From: Caldilineales bacterium
GTDB taxonomy: Bacteria > Chloroflexota > Anaerolineae > Caldilineales > Caldilineaceae
Assembly: GCA_012271135.1 (NCBI GenBank)
Contig: JAAXGZ010000096.1
Span: 1 to 64,000 of the forward strand
Direction of reading: 5' to 3'
DNA: 64,000 nt
The notes under the pieces were generated by a model. The model did no database searches. It was not told the origin of the DNA and saw nothing but the letters and a program-made list of their open reading frames with translations. A program made the position numbers and the translations under genes. Every line of letters starts with the position of its first letter. Position 1 is the first letter of the stretch. Shown piece by piece: positions 1 to 9,267 of this stretch.

Positions 1-625
1 TTTCAACGAAAGTGAAACAGTGCCCGAAGATGCCTGTATCGTCGGCGAACAGGCAAAACACGATCCGAACCAGGAACAGCTGCAGGTCGTTGCCCACATA
101 ACCGGACCCCTTCAGGGCATCATGCAACCGCGCGACGAGTTCGGAGGCTTCGATGTTGACCGGATCCTGGTCACGGAATGTCCGGCGCTGGACCCCGATG
201 ATGAACCCGAACTTATCAACGTGCCGCGGCAGGTCAGCAAGTTTGAATCTCGTTTCCTCGCGTTCGTCGCGGTCGAGGAGCTCGAAGTTCTGGAAGTCGC
301 AGAGAAGTTGATAGCGAGGCCGGTCCCGTTCCGGCAAGGCGTCGAAGTAGGCTCCCGCTTGGTCGCGGGCTGCGCTCAGGTCGCGTCCCGCGCTCTTCTG
401 TTCGGCCAACAGTACTCCCGGCCAAAACAAATCGATGAACCCGGATGAGTTGTCAAGCCGCTTGACGTGCTCCTCATACCGGGCTACGGTCCGGCGGCGG
501 ACACCAAACACCTCAAAGAACTCGTTGTAGAAGCTTTGGGTCTCGCCCTTTTCGTAGGCTGCATCCGCCCACTCCCGCGCAAACTCGGCTGCCCGCGCCC
601 GAATCTCATTCCAAGACAATCGCAC
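1..625 (-). CDS. MmeI-like DNA methyltransferase, N-terminal part (runs off the window)
   Basis: About 208 codons of an N-terminus are visible; the gene continues past the left edge. The start is a GTG at 625, with AGGGTGA a few bases upstream. The sequence follows the N-terminal and helical domains of MmeI-type (type IIG / class I SAM-dependent) DNA methyltransferases. It opens with WNEIRARAAEFAREWADA, then has LLAEQKSAGRDLSAARDQA (the EQKS core of the degenerate endonuclease-like domain), YQLLCDFQNFEL, and finally FCLFADDTGIF in the helical domain. The methyltransferase and target-recognition domains would lie outside the window, so it cannot be said whether the enzyme cuts, only modifies, or belongs to a larger defence system. 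The family assignment rests on these motifs from memory. Confidence 0.8.
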   Translation of the reverse strand, partial: MRLSWNEIRARAAEFAREWADAAYEKGETQSFYNEFFEVFGVRRRTVARYEEHVKRLDNSSGFIDLFWPGVLLAEQKSAGRDLSAARDQAGAYFDALPERDRPRYQLLCDFQNFELLDRDEREETRFKLADLPRHVDKFGFIIGVQRRTFRDQDPVNIEASELVARLHDALKGSGYVGNDLQLFLVRIVFCLFADDTGIFGHCFTFVE

Positions 626-664
626 GACAGTTCACCCTGTTGAGAAATTGGACAGACAATGAAA

Positions 665-690
665 GAACCCGCACCAACCGGTGCGGGTTC
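665..690 (-). terminator. Rho-independent-type terminator after the molybdopterin oxidase gene
   Basis: A perfect 11-bp inverted repeat (GAACCCGCACC / GGTGCGGGTTC) with a 4-nt loop is followed, on the minus strand, by TTTCATTGT. It lies 28 bases past the stop codon of the minus-strand gene ending at 718 and before the next minus-strand gene. It therefore most likely ends the uroD-like/oxidase transcript. The T-tract is imperfect. Confidence 0.75.
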
Positions 691-717
691 CGTTCGCGGA
701 TCAGGAGGGAAATGACA

Positions 718-2976
718 TCAGCCGCAGGCCTGGTCGCTCCATTGCTGCTCTAGGACCGTGGCCGGACTCATCGGCAACCGGGTCAATCGCATGCCGGTGG
801 CATCGGCGATGGCGTTGCCGATGGCTGCGGCCGGCGGCACGATCGGAACTTCGCCCACGCCCCTGACTCCGTATGGATGCCCGGGATTGGGCACCTCAAT
901 CATCAACGTTTCGACCATGGGAAGGTCCAGCGCCGTCGGCATCCGGTAGTCCAGAAGGCTGGCGTTCACCAAGTGCCCGTCATCGTTGTAGATGTATTCC
1001 TCATTGAGCGCCCAGCCGATGCCCTGAACAACCCCGCCTTGGATTTGGCCCTCGGCGTAGCTGGGATGGATGGCCTTGCCCACATCCTGGATGGCCGTGT
1101 AGTTGAGGATTTCAACCTTCCCGGTCTCCATGTCCACCTCCACATCCACAATGTGGGTGGCGAAGGCCGGACCCGGCTGAGGAGGCTGAACCGAGGTGCT
1201 GGCCACGACCGGTGTCGAGTTGGAAGCCAGTTCACCCGCGACTTCGGCAAAAGTCGCCGACTTGCCGTTGTGGGAAAACATGCCGTCCTTCAACTGCACG
1301 CTGCCTTCCTCGACTTCCCAAACCTCGGCGATCTTCTCGCACATCTGTTGGCCCAGCTTCTGACCCAGATCCCAAGCCGCATAACCAGTTGCGAAGGTCA
1401 CACGGCTGCCGCCGGTGCCATCGTTGTATCCAACCGCGTCCGTGTCCACTACCTGTGGATTGATCATGTCGGCGGTCACGCCCAACGACTCGGCCAATTG
1501 CATGGCGATGGAAGCACGGGAACCGCCAATGTCCGTCGAACCTTCCATCAGGTTGACCATACCATCGGCCGCCACCGAGGCCGACATGCTGGACCTCCCG
1601 CCACCGTTGAACCAGAAACCGGACGCCACGCCGCGGCCCCTGTGCTCGCCCTCAAGCGGGGTCGCGTAGTGGGGATGGTCGATGGCGGATTCCACCGTTT
1701 CCTTGAAGCCGATGCGATGGTAGATCGGACCGTCGGGCCGGCGATCGCCTTCCTCCGCCGCATTCAGCAGCCGGAACTCCAGTGGATCCATGCCCACCTT
1801 TTTGGCCAGCTCGTCGATGACACACTCCGACGCAAAAGCAGCATTGGTACCGCCCGGGGCCCGGTAGGCCCCGGTCTTGGGCTTGTTGACCAGAACGTCG
1901 TAACCGTCAATCCTTACGTTCGTGTGCTTGTACGGGGCAAGGATGACCCCGGCCCCGGCACCCACGGGCGAACCGGGAACGGCACCGGCCTCGTAAATCA
2001 ACGACGCTTCGCTGGCGGTCAGGCGGCCGTCGCTGGTGGCCCCCATCTTGACCTTGACGATGGACCCCGAGGTCGGGCCGGTGGCTTGCAGCACCTCCGT
2101 GCGCGACATGGTGATCTTCACGGGCCGGCCGCCGCTCATGCGGGAGAGCACCGCCGCCGGCAGGTCCGTGTAGCAGGTGAACTTGCCGCCGAACCCCCCG
2201 CCGATCTCCGTCGGCGTCACCTTGACCTGGGACAGGTCCAACTGCAACAGGCTGGCCAACTGTTCCTTGATTTGAAACGCGCCCTGCGTGGCGGTCCAAA
2301 CCTCGACGCGGCCATCCTTGCGCCAGACACACGTCGAAGCGTGTGTCTCGATGTAGCCCTGATGGACCATCGCGGTGTGGAACGTCCGATCCACGACGTG
2401 GTCCGCCTCGGCAAAGCCGGCCTCGATATCCCCGAACTCGTAGCGGAAGTGGGAAGCCACGTTGGTCGGCTCGGTCCCTTCCTCCCCCATCTCATCGGTG
2501 CGCAGGCCGTCCCACAGGATGGGGGCATCCGCTTTCATGGCCTTTTCGATGTCCAGCACCGGTTCGAGCAGTTCGTACTCGACCTCAATCAGTTCGATGG
2601 CGTCCAGGGCCGTCTGCAACTCGGTGGCTGCCACAGCCGCCACGGGGTGGCCGTGGAACAACACCTTGTCGCGGGCCATGACATTGGCGCTGAGATAGTC
2701 CTGAGCCACCGCGTCCTCACCCATCTCCACGATTTCGTGGGACACGGCCGGCAGGTCGGTGCCGGTCATCACGGCCGTGACGCCGGGCAGGGCGGCCGCC
2801 TTGTCGGTGTTGATCCCCTTGATTACGGCATGGGCATGGGGGCTGCGCTTGATGGCACCGTACAACATGCCGGTGAGGCGGGTGTCGGCTCCGTACTTGG
2901 CCGCGCCGGTGACCTTGTCGACACCGTCGTGGCGGATGGGGCGCGTGCCGATAACCTTGTATTCAGAATTGGCCAT
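718..2976 (-). CDS. Xanthine dehydrogenase/aldehyde oxidase family molybdopterin-binding subunit
   Basis: This 752-residue protein is the large, molybdenum-cofactor-binding subunit of the xanthine oxidase family. These enzymes hydroxylate purines, aldehydes or N-heterocycles in the cytoplasm. The N-terminal a/b-hammerhead domain (about 20-130) is followed by the Mo-pterin domain with GGGFGGKF (259-266), YRAPG (371-375) and a C-terminal GVRGVGE (703-709), whose Glu occupies the position of the catalytic base. ATG 2976 is chosen because GAGGAG precedes it by a few bases; the frame is open upstream but that stretch overlaps the neighbouring gene and is low-complexity. It lies 85 bases after a uroD-like gene, probably in one transcript. 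The FAD and 2Fe-2S subunits are not adjacent, which is unusual. The substrate cannot be deduced. Confidence 0.9.
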   Translation of the reverse strand: MANSEYKVIGTRPIRHDGVDKVTGAAKYGADTRLTGMLYGAIKRSPHAHAVIKGINTDKAAALPGVTAVMTGTDLPAVSHEIVEMGEDAVAQDYLSANVMARDKVLFHGHPVAAVAATELQTALDAIELIEVEYELLEPVLDIEKAMKADAPILWDGLRTDEMGEEGTEPTNVASHFRYEFGDIEAGFAEADHVVDRTFHTAMVHQGYIETHASTCVWRKDGRVEVWTATQGAFQIKEQLASLLQLDLSQVKVTPTEIGGGFGGKFTCYTDLPAAVLSRMSGGRPVKITMSRTEVLQATGPTSGSIVKVKMGATSDGRLTASEASLIYEAGAVPGSPVGAGAGVILAPYKHTNVRIDGYDVLVNKPKTGAYRAPGGTNAAFASECVIDELAKKVGMDPLEFRLLNAAEEGDRRPDGPIYHRIGFKETVESAIDHPHYATPLEGEHRGRGVASGFWFNGGGRSSMSASVAADGMVNLMEGSTDIGGSRASIAMQLAESLGVTADMINPQVVDTDAVGYNDGTGGSRVTFATGYAAWDLGQKLGQQMCEKIAEVWEVEEGSVQLKDGMFSHNGKSATFAEVAGELASNSTPVVASTSVQPPQPGPAFATHIVDVEVDMETGKVEILNYTAIQDVGKAIHPSYAEGQIQGGVVQGIGWALNEEYIYNDDGHLVNASLLDYRMPTALDLPMVETLMIEVPNPGHPYGVRGVGEVPIVPPAAAIGNAIADATGMRLTRLPMSPATVLEQQWSDQACG

Positions 2977-3061
2977 GGATGGCTCCTCGGTGTGAAACAG
3001 GGCTGCTGAAAATGGCTTGAGGAACGATACGAGACTTGATGGGACGGGCAACCGGGACCGT

Positions 3062-3994
3062 TCAGGAGAGCGCGGGCCAGCTGGCCGTGGCCTGCACCGC
3101 CTGCCTGATGTTTGCCAAACTGTTGTCCGTGGGCAGCGTGCAGTCGGCACCCACCATGAAGTTGCGATCCCCGACATCGTCAAGGACGGCGTGCACGGCC
3201 TTCTCGATGTTGTCGAGGCTGCCATCCACGATCACGCCGCGGTCGTGCAGGCCGCCGACCACCGGCCGCTTGAATTGCGCCAGGCCCTCGGCCATGCTCC
3301 AGTTGCTCTTGGCTGCCGCCCAGTTGACCGCGTTGGCGGGATAGTCGAGGTAGTGCTCCAGCCTCACGTCGTCCTTGCAGATGTGCAGCAGGTTGAACTC
3401 GGCCTTGCCGTCGATCGCCTCCAGCACCGTTAGGTCGCAGGGCTTGAGATCGGATAGGAACTGCTCCTCACTGAAGCGGCCGCGCTCCCCACCCTGTGCC
3501 GAGAAATAAATGCCATCGGTGCCACAGTCCAAGAGAGCCAGACTGAATTCGGCTAGACTCTCGGCGATCACCTTCAGTCCATGTGCCACGGCTGCCGGAT
3601 CCTCCCGGTAGTGCTCGGTGACCAGGCCGCCGGTGGCGTGGTTGCCTTCCCCGAACGGTCCGAACACAGTGGTTACCGTCAGACACTGCCCGTCCACGGC
3701 CTCAACGATGGCGCGGGTTTCCTCCAGCATGGCCTGGAAGAACGGGGACGATAGCGAGGCCGGCCGCAGGCGTCCCCAATCCGCCGGTTCCTTGATTTCG
3801 AACGCCGTTTGGTAGGGGTGTTCGTTGAAGATTTTGAGAAAGTCCACGTCCGTCGCGGCCAGATAGTCCATGTGGGACTTGACCGAAGCGGCGCCGTGCT
3901 TGGCTCCATCCGGGAAATGGAACCAGAAACTGGCTGGAATCCGATCCGGCCGTGCACCGGCCAGAACGGCGCGTACTCGCTCTTTCTTGTTCAT
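3062..3994 (-). CDS. Uroporphyrinogen decarboxylase family protein (MtaA/CmuA-like)
   Basis: A 310-residue protein of the URO-D fold. The start MNKKERVRAVLAG is typical of the family, and DRIPASFWFHF follows. The frame extends 15 codons further upstream, but that part is not family-like. The catabolic, non-heme members of this family act as methyltransferases or demethylases in C1 or aromatic metabolism. The sequence lacks obvious heme-pathway context, and its neighbour is a molybdopterin oxidase rather than other hem genes. A role in substrate demethylation is more likely than heme synthesis, but this is inference. No convincing ribosome binding site precedes either start. Confidence 0.75.
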   Translation of the reverse strand: MNKKERVRAVLAGARPDRIPASFWFHFPDGAKHGAASVKSHMDYLAATDVDFLKIFNEHPYQTAFEIKEPADWGRLRPASLSSPFFQAMLEETRAIVEAVDGQCLTVTTVFGPFGEGNHATGGLVTEHYREDPAAVAHGLKVIAESLAEFSLALLDCGTDGIYFSAQGGERGRFSEEQFLSDLKPCDLTVLEAIDGKAEFNLLHICKDDVRLEHYLDYPANAVNWAAAKSNWSMAEGLAQFKRPVVGGLHDRGVIVDGSLDNIEKAVHAVLDDVGDRNFMVGADCTLPTDNSLANIRQAVQATASWPALS

Positions 3995-4207
3995 GCGGGA
4001 GGGTGCACCGTTGGTAAAAAAAACCGCTGAGCCAGCCATTGCTCAGACTTGCCCGCAATAGCGCGCGGCGATCGACAAGCCCATTGTAGCACCGCGGCAT
4101 TGGGCGACCTTTCCGTTGCCCTGTCCGGTGGCACTGTTTCAATCTCGTTAATGGTGGTTAGTGGTTGCGGGTTTGGCAAGGGACGAGGGGGCCCTGTTGG
4201 TTTCATC

Positions 4208-5010
4208 CTAGCCCCTGTCCATTCCGAACGCCCACGGGCGTTGCCCAACGACCCAGGTGCCTACCCCGCCATCGGGGCGTGCTCGGCCGCCTGTGCGTCC
4301 CGCGCTGGCAGTGCAAGGCCTGTCTGAGCCACGCCTCTCCCCTGCCACCCGACGTGACCTCCCGCCAGCATCCGCAGACCTTCCGGACAAGGGTGACCGA
4401 CCTGTACGTGCACAGCGTCCGTTTCCGGAGCCTGTCCCACATCCTGGACCTGCTGGGCTGCGGCGTGGGTGCCGCCACCCTGTGGTGCGACGTGCAGGCG
4501 GTGGCCCCGGGCCCCCGACCCGCAGGCGAAGCTGACGCCGTGGGTCGGGGTGGACGAGACCTGGCTCATCGGGGGGGAAAGCGTCCCGTGGCCGTGGTCC
4601 TGGGGCCCCCAGGGCGAACGGCTGGACCTGCGCCTGAGCAGCCCTGGCCTCGACGGGGCCGACTGGTTCACGGTCCTGGCCGCGCGGGGTGCGGGAGCTG
4701 ACGACCGACGACGACCCGGTCTACGGACCGGCCCTGGAGGTGACAGGCCTGGACCAGCCACAGTGTGTCATGCATATGCAGCGCACCGTGGGACGGCACA
4801 TCCGGGGTATCGGCGAGGACGAGCTGACCCACCGGGACCGGGTGCGATTGCAGCCGGAGGTGCGGAAACGGCTGTGGCACCTCGTGGAACAGTGGCACAA
4901 CCTGGTGCGCAGCCAGGGAAACCCCACGGTGCCCGCTTCCACCCACCTGCTCGAGGGCTGAGGAAGATCCACAACTTGTGCCTGGCGGCGACCCGGGCGA
5001 CCTTCTGAGG
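4208..5010 (+). pseudogene. Degenerate DDE transposase, copy 1 (multiple frameshifts)
   Basis: Three reading frames in succession resemble one DDE-type transposase. A zinc-ribbon-like head carries the RWQCKACL motif (about 4300-4330). A block with VGVDETWL follows (first acidic residue, about 4545-4565). A third block has TTDDDPVYGPAL and CVMHMQR (second Asp and a C..H..R motif, about 4700-4790) and THLLEG (possible Glu, about 4945). At least two frameshifts and a stop break the gene. A second, internally deleted copy lies on the opposite strand at 7420-7860. The IS family could not be named; the C..H..R pattern recalls Mutator/IS256-type enzymes. Confidence 0.55.
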
Positions 5011-5089
5011 TTGGCCCCGGGCCCCAGGCGCGTGGAGAAGGTCCGGAGCCCGGCCACCCCCATCCTGCGTCGCCCCTAGCAGTGGCCGC

Positions 5090-5118
5090 GGTCGCGGTGG
5101 AAAGGGGCGACCGCGACC
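5090..5118. repeat. Strong hairpin near the transposase remnant
   Basis: GGTCGCGGT (5090-5098) and ACCGCGACC (5110-5118) form a perfect 9-bp stem with an 11-nt loop. It lies downstream of the degenerate transposase and may be part of that element. No T-run follows on either strand, so it is not called a terminator. Confidence 0.4.
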
Positions 5119-5310
5119 CGGGCCGCGAGGGCCCGACGCGTACACAGGGTCTCCAGGCCCACTTCCGTGTGGGGCGCGCGCCCCGGAGGCCGGCTCGCCC
5201 GAGACCTGTACGGCCAGAGGGCCGGGGCCACATCCCTGCCAACATCGGTCTCCTGTTGGCGCCTGTCCTGCGGCGTCCTTGTCCTTGAAACCGTGTCTTT
5301 CTTCTCCGGC

Positions 5311-5482
5311 CCTGCCTGGCACATGCGGACTCACGGTCCAGGCCACGGTACGGGCTCCGGGAAGAAACCCGGGAGGGACGCGCCCAGAGGGCACCCGGCT
5401 GTCAGACGGTCTCGCCAAGCAGACCTGGGATAGGTACCGTCTGGCTCCCGTCACTTCGGATCATACTAGGGGTTAGGTAAAG
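5311..5482 (+). repeat. Dispersed repeat, copy A
   Basis: This stretch matches 40849-41052 nearly base for base in three blocks. The first begins CCTGCCTgGCACATGCGGAC, the second is CGGTCTCGCCAAGC, and the last is TCACTTCGGATCATACTA followed by AGGTAAAGC. Copy A lacks about 30-40 internal bases present in copy B. Both copies sit in non-coding or transposon-rich DNA, so this is probably the end of an unrecognised mobile element. From 5483 to 5700 no gene or motif was seen. Confidence 0.6.
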
Positions 5483-5700
5483 CTCCCATCCGCATGTTTG
5501 TGCAAAGGTGGGACGACCCGGTGGGCGGGTCCACCCACTGCAACTCCCCAGGCGGATCCGGTCCCGGCAGGGGCTGCAGCCAGACCCGGGACCAGGTCTG
5601 GCCGCGGTCGGCTCCTCCCGGATCTTCCGTTCCAGCCACCCGGCCTGACCTAGTCGGGATCATCGACGAGCCCCCGCCCCGATGCCTGCCAAAGCATCCG

Positions 5701-7017
5701 TCAACTGACCGTGTTGGCGGCGATGACGTCGTTCAGGTTGGCCACCATGGTGTTGAAGGAGGTGGCCGGATCCTCGCCGCCAATTACGACGCGGTCGCGG
5801 CCGTCGCTCAGTTCCTTGGCCCATTCGGCCCAGCCGACCCATTCCCAGGGCGTGGCGTACTCGAGGGAGTCGAGGCAGACCTCGGCGTTGGCGTCGGGTC
5901 GGAACCTCGGGTCCGCGCCCAGGCCCTGGAGGCTGGGCAGGTCGCCCGCCACATCGTTCCAGACAATCTGGGCCTCGCGGTTGGTGCAGTAGTGCACCCA
6001 GTTCCATCCTGCCTCCGAGTCGGGCACCCACTTGCCGACGACCCACATCCAGTGCGAGCCGGCGGTGTAGAGGTCCTGGCCGACCGACCGGGTCGGGAAG
6101 GGCACGATCGAATAGGCCATGTCCGGTGCCTGCGCCAGTAGGGAGCTGCGGTTTACCGGAAGGCCGATCTGCATGGCCGCCCGTCCCAGAGCGAACCGGT
6201 TCTGGCCGCTGAGGAAGGAATCGTCGTCCGAGGAGGCGGACAGGTCGCAGAACCACGTGAAGGTCTCCAGAATCTCCGGATGGTCGGGCCATACCAGCTG
6301 GTTGGTGGACTCGTCCACCCAGGCCTGTCCGTCCCGTTCCCGCTGCAGGAACTGTTGGTACAGGATGGTCTGGTAGGCGGGGTAGGAGCCCGTGTTGATG
6401 CCGACGCGGTCATCGTCCCCACCCTCGAGTTTGGTGAGCAGGGCGGCTTGGTCGTACATGTCGGCCAGGTCGGTGTACGGCGCCTTGGGATCGAGGCCGG
6501 CTTCTTCATAGATGGCGTCGTTGCGGTACATGACCAGGGTCTGTACGTCCAGGGGCAGGCCGTAGTACTCGCCGCCCTTCCGGCCGCGCTGCACGGTCCA
6601 GGGCAGGTAGCTCTCCTCAATCTCGCCTGCAGTAATCACGGCATCCGAGACGGGCAGCAGGTTGTCGCCGGCGATGTACTGCTCGATCAGGCCCATCGGA
6701 ATCTGGAAGACGTCGGGTGCGGAACCCTCTCCACCGGCGATGCCGGTGGCCAGCTTGCCCCAGTATTCCGCCCAGGGAATGGACTGGAAGTCGATGGTGA
6801 CGTCGGGGTTGGCCTCCTCGAACTGGGCCTTGAACTCCTCCACCGCCGCGGCACGGCCGGTGGAATGGTGCTGCCAGTGGCTCAGGGTGACGCCTTCCGC
6901 CATCATCGCGCTTTCACCGCCGGTCTCCGGCAAGGCGCAGGCCGCCAGAACCGTGGCGGCACCCATCGTGCCCGAAAGCATCAGGAAGCGACGTCGGCTT
7001 GGCATGTATCCGTTCAT
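5701..7017 (-). CDS. Extracellular solute-binding lipoprotein of a sugar ABC transporter
   Basis: A 438-residue family-1 (SBP_bac_1) carbohydrate-binding protein. The N-terminus has the Tat-like sequence SRRRFLMLSG followed by a hydrophobic stretch and the lipobox LAAC, with Cys27 as the predicted lipidated residue. The mature protein would be anchored on the outer face of the membrane and deliver a sugar to an ABC permease. AAGGAG lies about 9 bases before ATG 7017. No permease or ATPase gene is adjacent, and both sides are transposon debris, so the transporter operon may have been broken by insertions or the partner genes lie elsewhere. Confidence 0.85.
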   Translation of the reverse strand: MNGYMPSRRRFLMLSGTMGAATVLAACALPETGGESAMMAEGVTLSHWQHHSTGRAAAVEEFKAQFEEANPDVTIDFQSIPWAEYWGKLATGIAGGEGSAPDVFQIPMGLIEQYIAGDNLLPVSDAVITAGEIEESYLPWTVQRGRKGGEYYGLPLDVQTLVMYRNDAIYEEAGLDPKAPYTDLADMYDQAALLTKLEGGDDDRVGINTGSYPAYQTILYQQFLQRERDGQAWVDESTNQLVWPDHPEILETFTWFCDLSASSDDDSFLSGQNRFALGRAAMQIGLPVNRSSLLAQAPDMAYSIVPFPTRSVGQDLYTAGSHWMWVVGKWVPDSEAGWNWVHYCTNREAQIVWNDVAGDLPSLQGLGADPRFRPDANAEVCLDSLEYATPWEWVGWAEWAKELSDGRDRVVIGGEDPATSFNTMVANLNDVIAANTVS

Positions 7018-7056
7018 TTCACAAACTCCTTGGACAGAGATGATGATTCCAATCCA

Positions 7057-7413
7057 TCATGATTGGGTTACTTGAGTGTCGGTGGGTAGGGCTTTCAGAG
7101 CCTCCCGGATCCAGGCCCAACCGCACAGCCACCGCACCCGCGCCGGATCCGCCTGCCAAGCCTTCAGGATTGGCTCCAAGGCCTCCTGCTTGGCCTGCAG
7201 GGTCGGATAGACCCGGTCCTCGACCGCCCAGCGTAGCTCCCGGAAGAAGCGCTTCACTGGGTCCGGCTCGGGAGCATAGGGCGGCTGCACTACCCAGAGT
7301 GCGTCCACCTTCTGCATGTCCTCACCGGTGTGGCTGCCGGATTCGGTTATATTAATATACCATACACCTGATTGACCTCCTGCTAAGGACCGACATAGGG
7401 GCGCTATTTCCAT
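7057..7413 (-). pseudogene. IS630-family transposase, C-terminal fragment
   Basis: The last about 90 residues match the end of IS630-type transposases. DALWVVQPPYAPEPDPVKRF corresponds to the conserved PYxPxLNPVExFF segment with the last catalytic position, and RVRWLCGWAWIREAL is the typical tail. The N-terminal two thirds are missing. The first about 30 codons before DMQKVDALW look unrelated. In the PDPVKR segment the usual Glu is Lys, so even the surviving catalytic motif is damaged. Confidence 0.75.
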
Positions 7414-7419
7414 CTCGTC

Positions 7420-7860
7420 GATATTGGTTCCGGGCCGTCATGGGCATCCTCCGGGCCAGCAGGCTCCCCGCGTCGCTTCAGGCCCTCGCGCGGGCCATCA
7501 AGCGCACAAAGTTGAGGGCCACCGCCTCGGTCTTCAGTCCTCGCACCTCGCGTTTGGCCAGGACCATGAACCGGCCTGCCCAGTCGAGGCCGGGGGTCCC
7601 AAGACCACAGCCACCGGGCACTTGGTGCCGCCAATGGGCAGCCAGGTCTCATCCCCCTCCCCCCACGGCGGCAGGAGTGAGGGGCGGCCCAGACAGACCT
7701 TGCACTGCCAACGTTGCACCCACAACCGTCCCAGCACGACCAGATGGCAGGGATAGGTGCCGGCGCCGCCAGGCACAGACCCCGCAACGGGGGCAGGCAC
7801 CCGGAGCGTCGGGCAACGCACATTGGCGTTCGGGATGGGCAGAGGCTAGACCCAATACTG
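7420..7860 (-). pseudogene. Degenerate DDE transposase, copy 2 (internally deleted)
   Basis: Read on the minus strand, this repeats the copy at 4208-5010. It shows the same zinc-ribbon-like head (CPRCG, then QRWQCKVCL), followed directly by DETWLPIGGTK, so the DNA between these blocks is lost. The copy starts at about 7860 with the shared CTAGCC segment and decays into unrelated sequence by about 7430. It is non-functional. Confidence 0.5.
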
Positions 7861-7923
7861 TCTATTTGGACTGCAATGCGTGTATCAGGACGAAGTTTGT
7901 CCCTCTCTTCCGGAACCTCGCCC

Positions 7924-8200
7924 ATGGCGCGTACCGCTGCCGCCCTGCCGGGCGGTCCCAGGCTGTCGGACTACCTGAGCATCGGCGTGCTGGCCCACGT
8001 CTTCCCCCGAAGCCGGTCGCGGACGGACCGGACCCGCGCCGTGTACCGAGAGCGCCGGGAGGAGCGGGTGGTGTCCAGCCGCGGTCAACGCCACCCCCGC
8101 GGGGTCAAGCGCAACATGAGCAACAACCCCATCCGACGCGCCGGCCCCCTGGATCGCCGGCGTCACACCTGGACACCCTTGACCTGGTTCCAACGTACTA
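7924..8200 (+). pseudogene. IS4-like transposase N-terminal fragment
   Basis: The first about 30 codons from 7924 (MARTAAALPGGPRLSDYLSI, then GVLAHVFPRSR) resemble the N-terminal domain of IS4-type transposases. That domain has a pattern like PGRLSDxISIGVLxxxFP. After about 8020 the frame no longer resembles the family, and the remainder ends by about 8200. This is a remnant only. Confidence 0.4.
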
Positions 8201-8217
8201 AATGGACTGTATTGCCG

Positions 8218-8960
8218 TCAGGGCCTCTCCACAGTCAAACGGCATAGCAGCGTGTTGTCCGTTTCGAGGTCGGCCGACCAAATCAACTGCGCTGCGTTGT
8301 CCCAGACAATCTTGTCGTACCCGTCTTTTGGGTGCACATCCGCTTCCGCGTATTCCACCGCTGGCAAGCCACTCGGAATCGTCAAACTGCAACGAGCGCC
8401 ACCCGTCGGGCTCTTCAATCGCACGGAAAAGACATGGGGCGACTCCAGCTCGCGGATTGGACTCGTCCTCGCAAGCACGATTGAGGGGCGCGGTGTGTAT
8501 TACCAGACATCGCCAAGCTGAAACCGGTAACCGCAATCGTCTCTCCCGTAGTGCCGTCGGTGAATTGGGCGATAAGACCACCGTCCCCCATCTGTTGGTT
8601 GCGATGCCCGATGTACTCCAGGCCCGTATCGTTTTCCTTGAAGTCCTTGGCGACGATGTTTAGCTGCAGGGGGTATTCGACATCAAAGACAAACGTTTCC
8701 GCATTGAAGGAACGCTCTGTTGTGATGGGCGTTGAATCCTCAATGACAAGTTGTTCACCGACATAAAGGGAAAACCAGTTGTCGGCCCAAACCTCACCCC
8801 GGATCTGCGAGGAGCCTTGAGCGGTATTGGCCGGGAACTCGCTCTCCGGCCAGAGGGCGATGGCGGTGGTTTGGGACGTTGCCTGCGGAGTGCCGTTACA
8901 GGTGCACAGCAACATTGTCAGAATGATCAACATGCATACCTTGCTCAGAGCGGTTGCCAT
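8218..8960 (-). pseudogene. Frameshifted lipoprotein gene (uncharacterised secreted family)
   Basis: Three consecutive minus-strand frames give one continuous protein of about 245 residues. Codons 1-147 run from ATG 8960. The frame then shifts near 8519 (into WRCLVIHTAPLNRACED) and again near 8362 (into AVEYAEADVHPKDGYDKIVW), ending at 8218. The N-terminus is a hydrophobic signal with a lipobox-like LLCTC. The middle (STPITTERSFNAETF, GLEYIGHRNQQMGDGGLIAQ) and end (DLETDNTLLCR) resemble conserved secreted proteins of unknown function. The coherence across frames shows a recently broken gene or sequence errors. I cannot name the function. Confidence 0.65.
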
Positions 8961-9267
8961 CGTTCAATGCCTTGGGGCAGAACTCGCTCTGGCGACTTTG
9001 TGCAGGACCATTGGGATAGTGCGGTGACTTTGACGGTCTCGGAATCGGGAACTCGCACGACTGGGGTGTTGACCTCAATCCTTAACTTGACGGTGTGTGC
9101 TGCCGCTGGAACCAGCTGCCCGGGGTGATGCGAGAGTGCGTACTGTTGGTTCAAGCGCAGTGGAAACGGCAAACAACCGGGGTGGAGGACCCGGTACGGG
9201 TGATGCGGCCGAATCACATTCACCAACTCCGAAAATGGGACCCGGTCCGACACCACATGGATTCACA
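8961..9267. other. Intergenic stretch without recognisable features
   Basis: No coding potential, repeat or clear promoter was recognised between the broken lipoprotein gene and the SDR gene. The short open frames here have no recognisable content. Confidence 0.4.

Noticed and set aside
877-3009. A 710-codon open frame on the plus strand opposite the molybdopterin oxidase gene
   Set aside because: It is the GC-driven antisense shadow of a gene with clear family motifs; its translation has no recognisable domain.
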